Assembly: GCA_039806065.1 (NCBI GenBank) | Contig: JBDKJS010000178.1 | Span: forward strand, 1-26,541 | From: JBDKJS01 sp039806065 | Lineage (GTDB): Bacteria; Bacteroidota; Bacteroidia; AKYH767-A; 2013-40CM-41-45 | Direction of reading: 5' to 3' | Length of the DNA: 26,541 bases | Part shown: one piece after another, positions 1 through 8,741 of the stretch | Layout: each line of letters opens with the position of its first letter | How positions within the stretch are numbered: the stretch's first letter is position 1 | The notes under the pieces: generated by a model | Databases searched by the model: none | Told to the model about the DNA's origin: nothing | Seen by the model: only the letters and a program-made list of their open reading frames with translations | Made by a program: the position numbers and the translations under genes

Positions 1-3000
1 ATTCTTGAACGTGAAACGATACTTGAAGATCATCACATTGATCTGATTCTTGAAGCTGGGGTGAAATCTATTATCCTTCATAAACAAGAAATAAATGCAG
101 GCGATTATGCTATAATTTATAATACGCTTCAAAAAGATACTTCGAATTCTGAAAAGGAGGCCGTTGAGCATATCTACCGTCAACTAAGAAATGCCGAACC
201 ACCAGATGAGGAAACGGCTCGTGGTATCATTGATAAATTATTTTTCTCCGACAAACGATACGATCTAGGCGATGTGGGTCGTTATAGAATAAATAAAAAA
301 CTTGGTCTTCAGATAGAGGAAAACGTAAAAGTTCTAACAAAGGAAGACATCATTATGATTATTAAGCAGCTGATAGAATTAATTAATTCAAAGGCTGAAG
401 TAGATGATATTGATCACTTGAGCAATAGGCGTGTAAGAACCGTAGGTGAACAGTTGTTTTCCCAGTTTGGTGTAGGATTGGCTCGTATGGCAAGAACTAT
501 TCGTGAAAGAATGAACGTTCGCGACAACGAAGTTTTTACGCCTGCCGATCTAATTAATGCTAAAACACTTTCATCAGTAATCAACTCTTTCTTTGGAACC
601 AACCAGCTATCTCAATTTATGGATCAAACCAATCCTTTGGCTGAGATTACCCATAAGCGTAGACTTTCGGCACTCGGGCCTGGTGGTTTGAGTCGTGAAA
701 GAGCTGGATTTGAAGTACGTGACGTACATTATACTCACTATGGTAGATTGTGTACTATTGAAACACCAGAAGGTCCAAACATTGGTTTGATTTCTTCACT
801 TTGTGTTTATGCAAAGATTAATAATTTAGGATTTATAGAAACACCTTACAGAACCGTTTCTGAAGGTAAAGTAGACATAGAAAAACCAGTTGTTTACTTA
901 ACTGCTGAAGAGGAAGACAACAAAATTATTGCTCAAGCTAATGCCAATATTAATGATGGCGGTGTTTTTGTTGATGGTAAAGTGAAAGCTCGTGAATTGG
1001 GTGATTTCCCGATTTTAGAGCCAGAGAAAATCCATTTGATGGACGTAGCCCCAAATCAAATAGCTTCTATAGCAGCTTCACTAATTCCATTCCTTGAGCA
1101 TGATGATGCAAACCGTGCTTTGATGGGTTCAAACATGCAGCGTCAGGCAGTTCCATTATTAAGAGCTGAAGCTCCCATTGTAGGTACTGGATTAGAAGCG
1201 CGAGTAGCCCAAGATAGCCGTACCCTTATTAATGCAGAGGGTGACGGAATTGTAGAATATGTAGATGCTAATAACATTGTAATACGATATAACAGAAAAG
1301 AAACTGAACGCCTTGTAAGTTTTGAAGATGATGTGGTTAGTTACACTCTAACTAAATTCCAAAAGACCAATCAAAACACATGTATCAACTTAAAACCTAT
1401 TGTTCGAAAGGGACAAAAAGTAAAAAGGGGACAAGTGTTATGTGAAGGTTATGCAACGCAAGATGGCGAATTGGCCCTTGGAAGAAATCTACAAGTAGCA
1501 TTCATGCCATGGAAGGGTTATAATTTTGAGGATGCGATCGTAATTAGCGAAAGGGTAATTAGGGAAGACATCTTCACATCACTTCATATTGATGAATATT
1601 CGCTAGAAGTGCGTGATACAAAACGAGGAATGGAAGAATTAACTGCTGATATTCCAAATGTGAGCGAAGAAGCTACTCGTGATTTAGATGATCATGGTAT
1701 GATTAGGGTTGGAGCTGAGGTAGCAGAAGGTGATATATTAATTGGAAAAATAACACCTAAAGGAGAGACCGATCCTTCGCCTGAAGAAAAACTTTTAAGA
1801 GCAATCTTTGGAGATAAAGCAGGTGATGTGAAAGATGCATCCTTGAAAGTGCCCCCATCTGTGAAAGGTGTAGTGATCGATAAAAGATTATTTAGTAGGG
1901 TGATGGCGAAGGATAAATCGCAAAAAAATGATGAGAAAGTAATCCTCGAGAAACTAGATAAGGAGTATAACCAAGCTGCTATTGAACTAAAAGAGAAGTT
2001 AATAGATAAACTATTTGTTTTAGTAAGCGGTAAAACAGCTCAAGGTGTTACAGATATTTTCAAAGAGGTAATTATACCAAAGGGAGCTAAGTTTACACAG
2101 AAAATGTTGACAGAAATCAACTATGAAACTGTTAACCCAACTAAGTGGACAACTGACAAAGAAAAGAATGATCAGATTAAGCAATTGTTACATAATTATA
2201 CCATCAAAATAAATGATGTAACTGGTATTTATAAGCGTAAAAAGTTTGCACTTACTGTTGGAGATGAACTACCGACTGGTATTGTTCAGATGGCTAAAGT
2301 ATACATAGCTAAAAAACGTAAGCTCAAGGTAGGAGATAAAATGGCAGGCCGACATGGAAATAAAGGTATCGTGGCAAAAATTGTTCGTGATGAAGATATG
2401 CCATTCCTAGAAGATGGAACACCAGTTGATATTGTTTTGAATCCGCTGGGGGTACCTTCGAGGATGAACCTTGGTCAAATTTATGAAACAATTCTTGGAT
2501 GGGCCGGACTGAAGTTAGGAATGAAGTTTGCCACACCTATTTTTGATGGCGCTAGCCTTGATCAGATAGATGAGTGGGTAAACAAAGCAAGTCTTCCTAA
2601 GCTCGGATCAACTTATTTATATGACGGAGGTACAGGTGAGCGCTTTGATCAACCAGCAACTGTGGGTGTAATTTATATGTTAAAGTTAGGCCACATGGTT
2701 GATGATAAAATGCACGCTCGCTCCATAGGTCCTTACTCACTAATTACACAACAACCATTGGGTGGTAAAGCCCAATTTGGTGGTCAGCGTTTTGGTGAGA
2801 TGGAGGTATGGGCTCTCGAAGCGTTTGGAGCAGCGAATATTTTGCAAGAAATTCTTACCATAAAATCAGATGATGTACTTGGACGTGCAAAGGCATATGA
2901 AAGTATTGTAAAAGGAGATAATCCACCGGTACCTGGTATTCCTGAGTCATTCAATGTATTATTGCACGAACTTAGAGGTTTGGGCTTGAAAATAACACTC

Positions 3001-3006
3001 GATTAA
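1..3006 (+). CDS. rpoB: RNA polymerase beta subunit RpoB, 5'-truncated by window edge
   Basis: This is the beta subunit of DNA-directed RNA polymerase, which forms one pincer of the active-site cleft. The reading frame is open from base 1, so the true start is upstream; 1,001 codons plus TAA are present. Compared with family members of roughly 1,270 residues, about the first fifth is missing. The rifampicin-binding cluster lies at about 601-672 (NQLSQFMDQTNPLAEITHKR). The residues matching E. coli D516, H526 and S531 are unchanged, while N518 and S522 are Thr and Ala, which I believe is usual in this phylum. The active-site segment KVGDKMAGRHGNKG is at about 2326-2367, with its two lysines equivalent to E. 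coli K1065 and K1073. The C-terminal GGKAQFGGQRFGEMEVWALE block is at about 2761-2820 and the protein ends LRGLGLKITLD. rpoC follows after 77 nt with no terminator between, indicating cotranscription. Identification is certain. Confidence 0.98.
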   Translation: MLERETILEDHHIDLILEAGVKSIILHKQEINAGDYAIIYNTLQKDTSNSEKEAVEHIYRQLRNAEPPDEETARGIIDKLFFSDKRYDLGDVGRYRINKKLGLQIEENVKVLTKEDIIMIIKQLIELINSKAEVDDIDHLSNRRVRTVGEQLFSQFGVGLARMARTIRERMNVRDNEVFTPADLINAKTLSSVINSFFGTNQLSQFMDQTNPLAEITHKRRLSALGPGGLSRERAGFEVRDVHYTHYGRLCTIETPEGPNIGLISSLCVYAKINNLGFIETPYRTVSEGKVDIEKPVVYLTAEEEDNKIIAQANANINDGGVFVDGKVKARELGDFPILEPEKIHLMDVAPNQIASIAASLIPFLEHDDANRALMGSNMQRQAVPLLRAEAPIVGTGLEARVAQDSRTLINAEGDGIVEYVDANNIVIRYNRKETERLVSFEDDVVSYTLTKFQKTNQNTCINLKPIVRKGQKVKRGQVLCEGYATQDGELALGRNLQVAFMPWKGYNFEDAIVISERVIREDIFTSLHIDEYSLEVRDTKRGMEELTADIPNVSEEATRDLDDHGMIRVGAEVAEGDILIGKITPKGETDPSPEEKLLRAIFGDKAGDVKDASLKVPPSVKGVVIDKRLFSRVMAKDKSQKNDEKVILEKLDKEYNQAAIELKEKLIDKLFVLVSGKTAQGVTDIFKEVIIPKGAKFTQKMLTEINYETVNPTKWTTDKEKNDQIKQLLHNYTIKINDVTGIYKRKKFALTVGDELPTGIVQMAKVYIAKKRKLKVGDKMAGRHGNKGIVAKIVRDEDMPFLEDGTPVDIVLNPLGVPSRMNLGQIYETILGWAGLKLGMKFATPIFDGASLDQIDEWVNKASLPKLGSTYLYDGGTGERFDQPATVGVIYMLKLGHMVDDKMHARSIGPYSLITQQPLGGKAQFGGQRFGEMEVWALEAFGAANILQEILTIKSDDVLGRAKAYESIVKGDNPPVPGIPESFNVLLHELRGLGLKITLD

Positions 3007-3083
3007 TGTTTTATATTTTTAATACTGTATAAAAATACGTTTTATTAATTATTAAAACTTAATTCTTAATCAATCAAATTAAA

Positions 3084-6000
3084 ATGGCTACTAAAAAAGA
3101 AATAAAAGTAAAATCAAATTTCACCAAGATCACTATCAGCTTGGCATCGCCAGAGGATATCTTGTCACAGTCAAGTGGTGAAGTGTTGAAGCCCGAAACA
3201 ATCAATTATAGAACCTATAAGCCTGAACGTGATGGTTTGTTCTGTGAAAGAATTTTCGGCCCAGTTAAAGATTGGGAATGTCATTGCGGAAAATATAAGC
3301 GTATTAGGTATAAAGGCATTGTGTGTGATAGATGCGGAGTAGAAGTGACCGAGAAGAAAGTAAGACGTGAAAGAATGGGACATATCCAGCTCACTGTGCC
3401 TGTGGCGCATATCTGGTATTTCCGTTCATTGCCAAATAAGATAGGTTACTTATTAGGATTGCCTACCAAAAAATTGGATATGATTATTTACTACGAAAGA
3501 TATGTAGTAATTAATCCTGGAATAAAGGCAAATGATGGTATCAACTATTTGGATTTTCTAACTGAAGATGAGTACCTAAATCATTTAGAAACGCTTCCTA
3601 AAGAAAACCAACATTTGGATGATAAGGATCCCAATAAATTTATTGCCAAGATGGGAGCTGATGCATTGTATGAACTATTGGGAAGACTTAATCTTGATGA
3701 ATTAAGTTATAATCTTAGAACACAAGCTAACAATGAAACTTCGCAGCAAAGAAAGAATGAAGCCTTGAAAAGGTTAAATGTTGTAGAAGCTTTTAGAGCA
3801 GCGAACAATAATATTGAAAATCGTCCAGAATGGATGATTGTAAAGGTAGTTCCTGTGATTCCGCCAGAATTGCGCCCTCTTGTTCCTTTAGATGGGGGTA
3901 GATTTGCTACATCAGATTTAAATGATTTATACCGAAGAGTAATTATTAGAAATAATCGTTTAAAGCGTTTAATAGAAATTAAGGCTCCTGATGTAATATT
4001 AAGAAATGAGAAGCGCATGCTTCAAGAAGCTGTAGACTCATTGTTTGATAATTCAAGAAAGGCTAATGCAGTAAAAACTGAGAGTAATAGGGCATTAAAA
4101 TCCCTTTCAGATTCACTTAAAGGAAAACAAGGACGTTTCCGTCAGAACTTGCTTGGTAAGCGTGTTGATTATAGCGCGCGTTCTGTAATTGTTGTAGGGC
4201 CTGAGTTAAAATTGCACGAATGTGGTTTGCCAAAAGATATGGCCGCAGAATTGTTCAAACCATTTATCATTCGTAAGATGATCGAACGTGGAGTGGTAAA
4301 AACTGTTAAGAGCGCTAAGAAAATTGTAGATAGAAAAGATCCGATAGTATGGGATATTTTGGAAAATGTACTCAAAGGTCACCCAGTATTATTGAACAGA
4401 GCTCCCACACTTCATAGATTGGGTATTCAAGCCTTTCAACCTAAATTGATTGAAGGAAAAGCTATACAGCTTCATCCGTTAGTTTGTACCGCGTTTAACG
4501 CTGACTTTGACGGTGACCAAATGGCTGTGCACGTTCCTTTAGGACATGCTGCGGTTTTAGAAGCTCAAATGTTAATGCTTGCATCGCACAATATTCTAAA
4601 CCCTGCAAATGGTGCTCCTATAACTGTGCCTTCACAAGACATGGTACTTGGGTTGTATTATACCACCAAGGAACGTAAAAGTGATGATAAGATTACAGTT
4701 AAAGGAGAAGGTTTAAAATTTTATTCAGCTGATGAGGCAATCATTGCTTACAATGAAGGAAGAGTAGATTTGCATGCTAGTATCCACGTGAAAACCAACG
4801 TACGCGAAAATGATCAGATTGTTGAAAAGCTAGTAAAAACTACGATGGGAAGAGTGATGTTCAATTTATGCGTGCCTGCTGAAGTTGGTTTTGTAGATAC
4901 TTTGCTAACAAAGAAATCTTTGCGTGATGTGATTGGAAATATTTTAAAGATATGTGGTATAGCCCGCACAGCGCAATTCCTTGATGATATTAAAGATCTT
5001 GGATTTAAAATGGCTTTTAGAGGTGGATTGTCTTTCAATATTGGTGATGTAATGGTGCCACAGGCTAAGGTTGATCTTGTTGAAAAAGCTAATACAGAGG
5101 TTGATGAAATATTGAACAACTATTCAAATGGTTTCATTACTTATAATGAAAGATACAACCAAATCATTGATGTATGGACTAGAACGAATAACAGAATTAC
5201 AGAAACTTTGATGAAGCAAATTTCGACTGATAAACAAGGTTTCAATTCAATTTATATGATGCTCGATTCTGGAGCTCGTGGTAGTAAAGAGCAAATTCGC
5301 CAGCTTGGTGGTATGAGGGGTTTGATGGCGAAGCCGCAGAAGAGTGGAAGTAGTGGTGGAGAAATTATTGAAAATCCAATTCTGTCCAACTTTAAAGAAG
5401 GACTTTCCATTCTTGAGTACTTTATTTCAACTCACGGTGCTCGTAAAGGTTTGGCCGATACTGCACTTAAGACAGCGGATGCTGGTTATCTAACTAGAAG
5501 GCTGGTGGATGTGGCGCAAGATGTTATTATTACCGAACCAGATTGCGGTACTCTGCGTGGACTTCAAGAAACAGCTCTAAAGGTTAATGATGATGTAATT
5601 GAAAGTTTGCATGATCGTATTTTAGGCCGGGTGTCATTGCATGATGTTTTCCATCCATCAACAGGAGAATTAATCGTTGGTGCTGGAGCAGAAATTACAG
5701 ATGTATTGGCAGATAGAATAGAGAATTCACCAATAGAGATGGTTGAAATTCGTTCTGTGTTAACTTGTGAATCAGACAGAGGCGTTTGTACCAAATGTTA
5801 TGGAAGGAATTTGGCTACGGGTAGAATAGTTCAAAAAGGAGAAGCTGTTGGAGTAATAGCAGCACAATCAATTGGTGAACCGGGAACCCAGCTTACTTTA
5901 CGTACCTTCCACGTGGGTGGTGCCGCTAGCAGTATTGCACAAGACCGAAGTATAAAAGCAAAGTTTGCTGGAAAGTTAGAATTAGATGATGTTAAGTTTG

Positions 6001-7358
6001 TAACTAAGTCTAATAAAGATAAAATTGTAATTGGAAGATCTGGCGAATTAAGAATAGTAGATCCAAAATCAGGAACCACTTTAACCACCGCTACAGTGCC
6101 TTATGGGGCATTATTACTAGCTACCGCAAATGAAATAGTAGAAAAAGGACAAGTAATTTGTGAGTGGGATCCATTTAATGCGGTAATAGTTTCGGAAATG
6201 GAAGGTAAGATTGATTTTGATCATATTGAAGAAGGAATTACCTTCAGGGATGAACAAGATGACCAGACAGGGTTCCGTGAAAAAGTAATAATTGAAACCC
6301 GAGATAAAACCAAGAACCCAACCATCAAGATTATGTCAGGTAAGGAGGTTGCAAAATCTTACAGTATTCCTGTTGGTGCTCATATTATGATTAATAAGGG
6401 AGATAAGATTACGGCTGGTGAAGTTCTTGTAAAAATTCCTAGATCAAGCGGAAAAACTGGTGATATCACAGGAGGTTTACCAAGGGTAACTGAGCTCTTT
6501 GAAGCACGTAATCCGAGTAATCCAGCGGTGGTGTCTGAAATTGATGGAGTAGTAAATTATGGGGGTATTAAGCGCGGTAATCGCGAAATAATAATCACTC
6601 CTAAAGAGGGAGAACCTAAAAAGTATTTGGTTTCTCTAAGCAAACACATCTTGGTTCAAGATAACGACTTTGTAAAAGCAGGAGATCCTTTAAGTGATGG
6701 CGCCATTACACCTACTGATATTTTAGCGATCAAGGGACCATCTATGGTGCAAGAGTATTTGGTTAATGAAATCCAAGAAGTGTACCGTTTACAAGGTGTT
6801 AAGATTAACGATAAACACTTTGAGGTAATCGTAAGACAGATGATGCGTAAGGTTGTTATAGATGATCCAGGCGATACTATGTTCCTTGAAAATGAGTATG
6901 TGGATAAAATTGAATTCATGAAAATGAATGACCAAATGATGGACAAAGTTGTAATATCCGAAAGCGGAGATAGTACTGAAGTTAAACCTGGTCAAATCAT
7001 TACCTTGAGAAAGCTTCGTGAAATTAATTCAACACTTAGACGTCAAGATAAGCGATTGATAGATGCGCGTGAAGCTGTACCGGCTACTTCTAGTCCAGTA
7101 CTTCAAGGTATCACGCAAGCATCCTTACATACCCGCAGTTGGATTAGTGCTGCATCATTCCAAGAAACTACGAAAGTTCTTAACGAGGCCGCAGTGAATG
7201 GAAAGATTGACGAACTAGCAGGATTGAAAGAAAATGTAATTGTTGGTCACTTAATTCCAGCTGGTACTGGCCTTAGAGATTATGATAAATTAATCGTAGG
7301 GTCACAAGAGGAATACAATCTTCTTATGGCTAGTAAGGAAGAGGCAGCTACTGCCTAA
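3084..7358 (+). CDS. rpoC: RNA polymerase beta' subunit RpoC
   Basis: This is the catalytic beta' subunit of RNA polymerase, complete at 1,424 aa (E. coli 1,407). The N-terminal zinc site has C66, C68, C81 and C84. The Mg-binding motif NADFDGDQM is at residues 472-480, with catalytic D474, D476 and D478. The bridge-helix region (STHGARKGLADTALKTADAG) precedes the second zinc site C821, C895, C902 and C905. The trigger helix segment GEPGTQLTLRTFHVGG ends near residue 946, with H943 matching E. coli H936. Between this and the GDITGGLPRVTELFEARNP segment lies a long beta-rich insertion resembling the SI3 sandwich-barrel insertion. The start is ATG 3084, giving MATKKEIKVKSNFTKI; the leader is A/T-rich without a purine-rich ribosome site, as is normal in Bacteroidota. 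The gene sits 77 nt after rpoB and is closed by the terminator at 7376-7413. No lesions are seen. Confidence 0.98.
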   Translation: MATKKEIKVKSNFTKITISLASPEDILSQSSGEVLKPETINYRTYKPERDGLFCERIFGPVKDWECHCGKYKRIRYKGIVCDRCGVEVTEKKVRRERMGHIQLTVPVAHIWYFRSLPNKIGYLLGLPTKKLDMIIYYERYVVINPGIKANDGINYLDFLTEDEYLNHLETLPKENQHLDDKDPNKFIAKMGADALYELLGRLNLDELSYNLRTQANNETSQQRKNEALKRLNVVEAFRAANNNIENRPEWMIVKVVPVIPPELRPLVPLDGGRFATSDLNDLYRRVIIRNNRLKRLIEIKAPDVILRNEKRMLQEAVDSLFDNSRKANAVKTESNRALKSLSDSLKGKQGRFRQNLLGKRVDYSARSVIVVGPELKLHECGLPKDMAAELFKPFIIRKMIERGVVKTVKSAKKIVDRKDPIVWDILENVLKGHPVLLNRAPTLHRLGIQAFQPKLIEGKAIQLHPLVCTAFNADFDGDQMAVHVPLGHAAVLEAQMLMLASHNILNPANGAPITVPSQDMVLGLYYTTKERKSDDKITVKGEGLKFYSADEAIIAYNEGRVDLHASIHVKTNVRENDQIVEKLVKTTMGRVMFNLCVPAEVGFVDTLLTKKSLRDVIGNILKICGIARTAQFLDDIKDLGFKMAFRGGLSFNIGDVMVPQAKVDLVEKANTEVDEILNNYSNGFITYNERYNQIIDVWTRTNNRITETLMKQISTDKQGFNSIYMMLDSGARGSKEQIRQLGGMRGLMAKPQKSGSSGGEIIENPILSNFKEGLSILEYFISTHGARKGLADTALKTADAGYLTRRLVDVAQDVIITEPDCGTLRGLQETALKVNDDVIESLHDRILGRVSLHDVFHPSTGELIVGAGAEITDVLADRIENSPIEMVEIRSVLTCESDRGVCTKCYGRNLATGRIVQKGEAVGVIAAQSIGEPGTQLTLRTFHVGGAASSIAQDRSIKAKFAGKLELDDVKFVTKSNKDKIVIGRSGELRIVDPKSGTTLTTATVPYGALLLATANEIVEKGQVICEWDPFNAVIVSEMEGKIDFDHIEEGITFRDEQDDQTGFREKVIIETRDKTKNPTIKIMSGKEVAKSYSIPVGAHIMINKGDKITAGEVLVKIPRSSGKTGDITGGLPRVTELFEARNPSNPAVVSEIDGVVNYGGIKRGNREIIITPKEGEPKKYLVSLSKHILVQDNDFVKAGDPLSDGAITPTDILAIKGPSMVQEYLVNEIQEVYRLQGVKINDKHFEVIVRQMMRKVVIDDPGDTMFLENEYVDKIEFMKMNDQMMDKVVISESGDSTEVKPGQIITLRKLREINSTLRRQDKRLIDAREAVPATSSPVLQGITQASLHTRSWISAASFQETTKVLNEAAVNGKIDELAGLKENVIVGHLIPAGTGLRDYDKLIVGSQEEYNLLMASKEEAATA

Positions 7359-7375
7359 TCTGAACGATTGAAATT

Positions 7376-7413
7376 AAAAAGGCTGAGGTATTATTATCTC
7401 AGCCTTTTTTTTT
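7376..7413 (+). terminator. Rho-independent terminator of the rpoBC unit
   Basis: A perfect 12-bp stem is formed by 7376-7387 (AAAAAGGCTGAG) and 7398-7409 (CTCAGCCTTTTT), with a 10-nt loop and a run of nine T at 7405-7413. It starts 18 nt after the rpoC stop codon. The paired A and T runs could also let it work on the opposite strand, but no - strand gene reads into it from nearby. Confidence 0.93.
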
Positions 7414-7438
7414 AGTTTAGACGGATTAATCCAAACGC

Positions 7439-8368
7439 ATGAGGAAATTTTACTTAAATTTTTTTCGAATTAACTGTATTTTATGTTTGATTTTTTCATT
7501 CCCCCTGGCTGGTCAAATAGTTGAAGTGCCTGATTCAAGTAATACTGGTTCTGTCAAAGGGTGGGAAGTTAGCAGCATTCAGGTTTCTACAGGTAGTGCT
7601 AGTCTAGGCGAATCATATTTTAACTTTCGAAAATTTCAGAAATTGGCACCTAATAGTTTTTTGCTCAATCAGTCGTACCCTGGTTATTTGGAATCAAATT
7701 TTAATATTGGTAGTGATAGGGCTTCAGTCTTTTCTTTCTCGGTTACACTAAACAAACTTAGATCGAACAGGAATGATATAAAATTTTCAGCCGGATTTAA
7801 CTATTTTCCAAACATTTCCTACTCAAGTAATTTGTCAAAAAGCACAAGTTTCCCGTTTGATACGCTTATTTCAACTCAAACAGGTAATGCGATATATTTT
7901 GATTCTATTTTTACGAGTTCTTGTGTCGCTGAATACAATTACGATCACTTAAGAGCTGATCTTAATTTCTTTTTCGAGTCTAAATCAAAAACCAGGTGGA
8001 CCTTATATGGAGGTTTGGGTCTAAGTATTGGATTAAGTTTAAAGAATTATATAACGGTAAATTTCAACGAATGGAGTCAAATAGAGCCAAGAGATAATAG
8101 TTATAATTATTATATTCCTTATCAGCAAAATTACAGTGGATTGAGTTTTGGTAATGAAGTTTTTGAAAATAGAACAAATGCTTCTGCGGCTACATATCTA
8201 TTAGGTGGAGTAAGATTTAATGTGAGTAAACGAAATTTGTTTTGGAGTAAGGTGGCTTTTTTTTATGAAATTAGGCCGAGTTTAAATTATTTTTATTTCC
8301 CTAAACTAAATGCTTACTTGAGAGCTGGCTTTATGAATCAGCTTGGGGTGCACATTCGAATGCGTTAA
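7439..8368 (+). CDS. Secreted, probable outer-membrane beta-barrel protein of unknown function
   Basis: A 309-aa protein I do not recognise as a named family. Residues 1 to about 25 form a signal peptide (basic MRKFYLNFFR, hydrophobic CILCLIFSFPLA, then GQ). The mature part has no long hydrophobic helix. Instead it has alternating amphipathic, aromatic-rich stretches typical of beta strands, for example LNFFFESKSKTRWTLYGGLG near the middle, then LLGGVRFNVSKRNLFWSKVAF and a final strand LNAYLRAGFMNQLGVHIRMR. Size and pattern suggest a small outer-membrane barrel, by inference only. It lacks the N-terminal DPQYTQYMFN-like signature expected of PorP/SprF proteins, so I do not assign it as the secretion partner of the neighbouring giant protein. 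ATG 7439 is the only start that keeps the signal peptide; it lies 25 nt after the rpoC terminator. The gene converges on the giant gene. Confidence 0.85.
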   Translation: MRKFYLNFFRINCILCLIFSFPLAGQIVEVPDSSNTGSVKGWEVSSIQVSTGSASLGESYFNFRKFQKLAPNSFLLNQSYPGYLESNFNIGSDRASVFSFSVTLNKLRSNRNDIKFSAGFNYFPNISYSSNLSKSTSFPFDTLISTQTGNAIYFDSIFTSSCVAEYNYDHLRADLNFFFESKSKTRWTLYGGLGLSIGLSLKNYITVNFNEWSQIEPRDNSYNYYIPYQQNYSGLSFGNEVFENRTNASAATYLLGGVRFNVSKRNLFWSKVAFFYEIRPSLNYFYFPKLNAYLRAGFMNQLGVHIRMR

Positions 8369-8391
8369 TTTTTAATTAATCATCTAATAAT

Positions 8392-8422
8392 AAAAGGCCA
8401 CCTGTTGATGTGTGGCCTTTTT
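8392..8422. terminator. Bidirectional terminator between convergent genes
   Basis: A 10-bp perfect stem is formed by 8392-8401 (AAAAGGCCAC) and 8412-8421 (GTGGCCTTTT) around a 10-nt loop, with five T at 8418-8422 on the + strand. Read on the - strand the same hairpin ends in four T. It begins 24 nt after the stop of the 7439-8368 gene and lies 44 nt beyond the stop of the giant - strand gene, so it can serve both. Nothing else is seen in the 97-nt gap. Confidence 0.85.
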
Positions 8423-8465
8423 GCTATGAAATGTTAGAAAAGTGTTAAGTGTAAAGTTGTATATT

Positions 8466-8741
8466 TTATTTGACTAGCGTAACGCTACCCACATAGTCAT
8501 GAGGAATGCCCTTGTGATCTTTAATTCTTATTTTATAAACATACACATCCATTTGGCATAACTCGCCAGACTTTTGGAATGTTCCATCCCAGAATCGGTC
8601 AATTGATTCAGTATAATAAATTTCCATTCCCCATCGATCAAAAATACTCATGGTCATATCAGAGTATCCTACACCATAAGGGCCAAAGGTGTCGTTCTTG
8701 CCATCGCCATTGGGGGTAAATGCATTAGGAAAGTATATGGC
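8466..8741 (-). other. Type B (gliding-motility-associated) C-terminal T9SS sorting domain
   Basis: Residues 5819-5909 plus the stop. The diagnostic run IYFPNAFTPNGDGKNDTF is followed by MSIFDRWGMEIYYT, WDGTFQKSGELC, VYVYKIRIKD and the terminal GSVTLVK. This is the CHU_C/type B C-terminal domain that directs cargo through the type IX secretion system. Unlike the short type A CTD, it is known from F. johnsoniae to need a PorP/SprF-family partner; none is encoded in this window. Confidence 0.95.

Noticed and set aside
601..672. Possible rifampicin-resistance changes in RpoB (Thr and Ala at E. coli positions 518 and 522)
   Set aside because: Residues at the main resistance positions (516, 526, 531) are wild type, and these two differences are, to my knowledge, normal for Bacteroidota RpoB.
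3039..3058. A/T-only inverted repeat (GTTTTA, 8-nt loop, TAAAAC) between rpoB and rpoC
   Set aside because: The stem is six weak pairs and no T run follows, so it is not a terminator; likely chance in an A/T-rich gap.
414..6995. Antisense frames of 62-103 codons within rpoB and rpoC
   Set aside because: They are shadows of highly conserved sense coding sequence, with no recognisable domains.
7439..8368. Assignment of the 309-aa protein as PorP/SprF
   Set aside because: Size fits, but the N-terminal DPQYTQYMFN-like signature is missing and the orientation is convergent.
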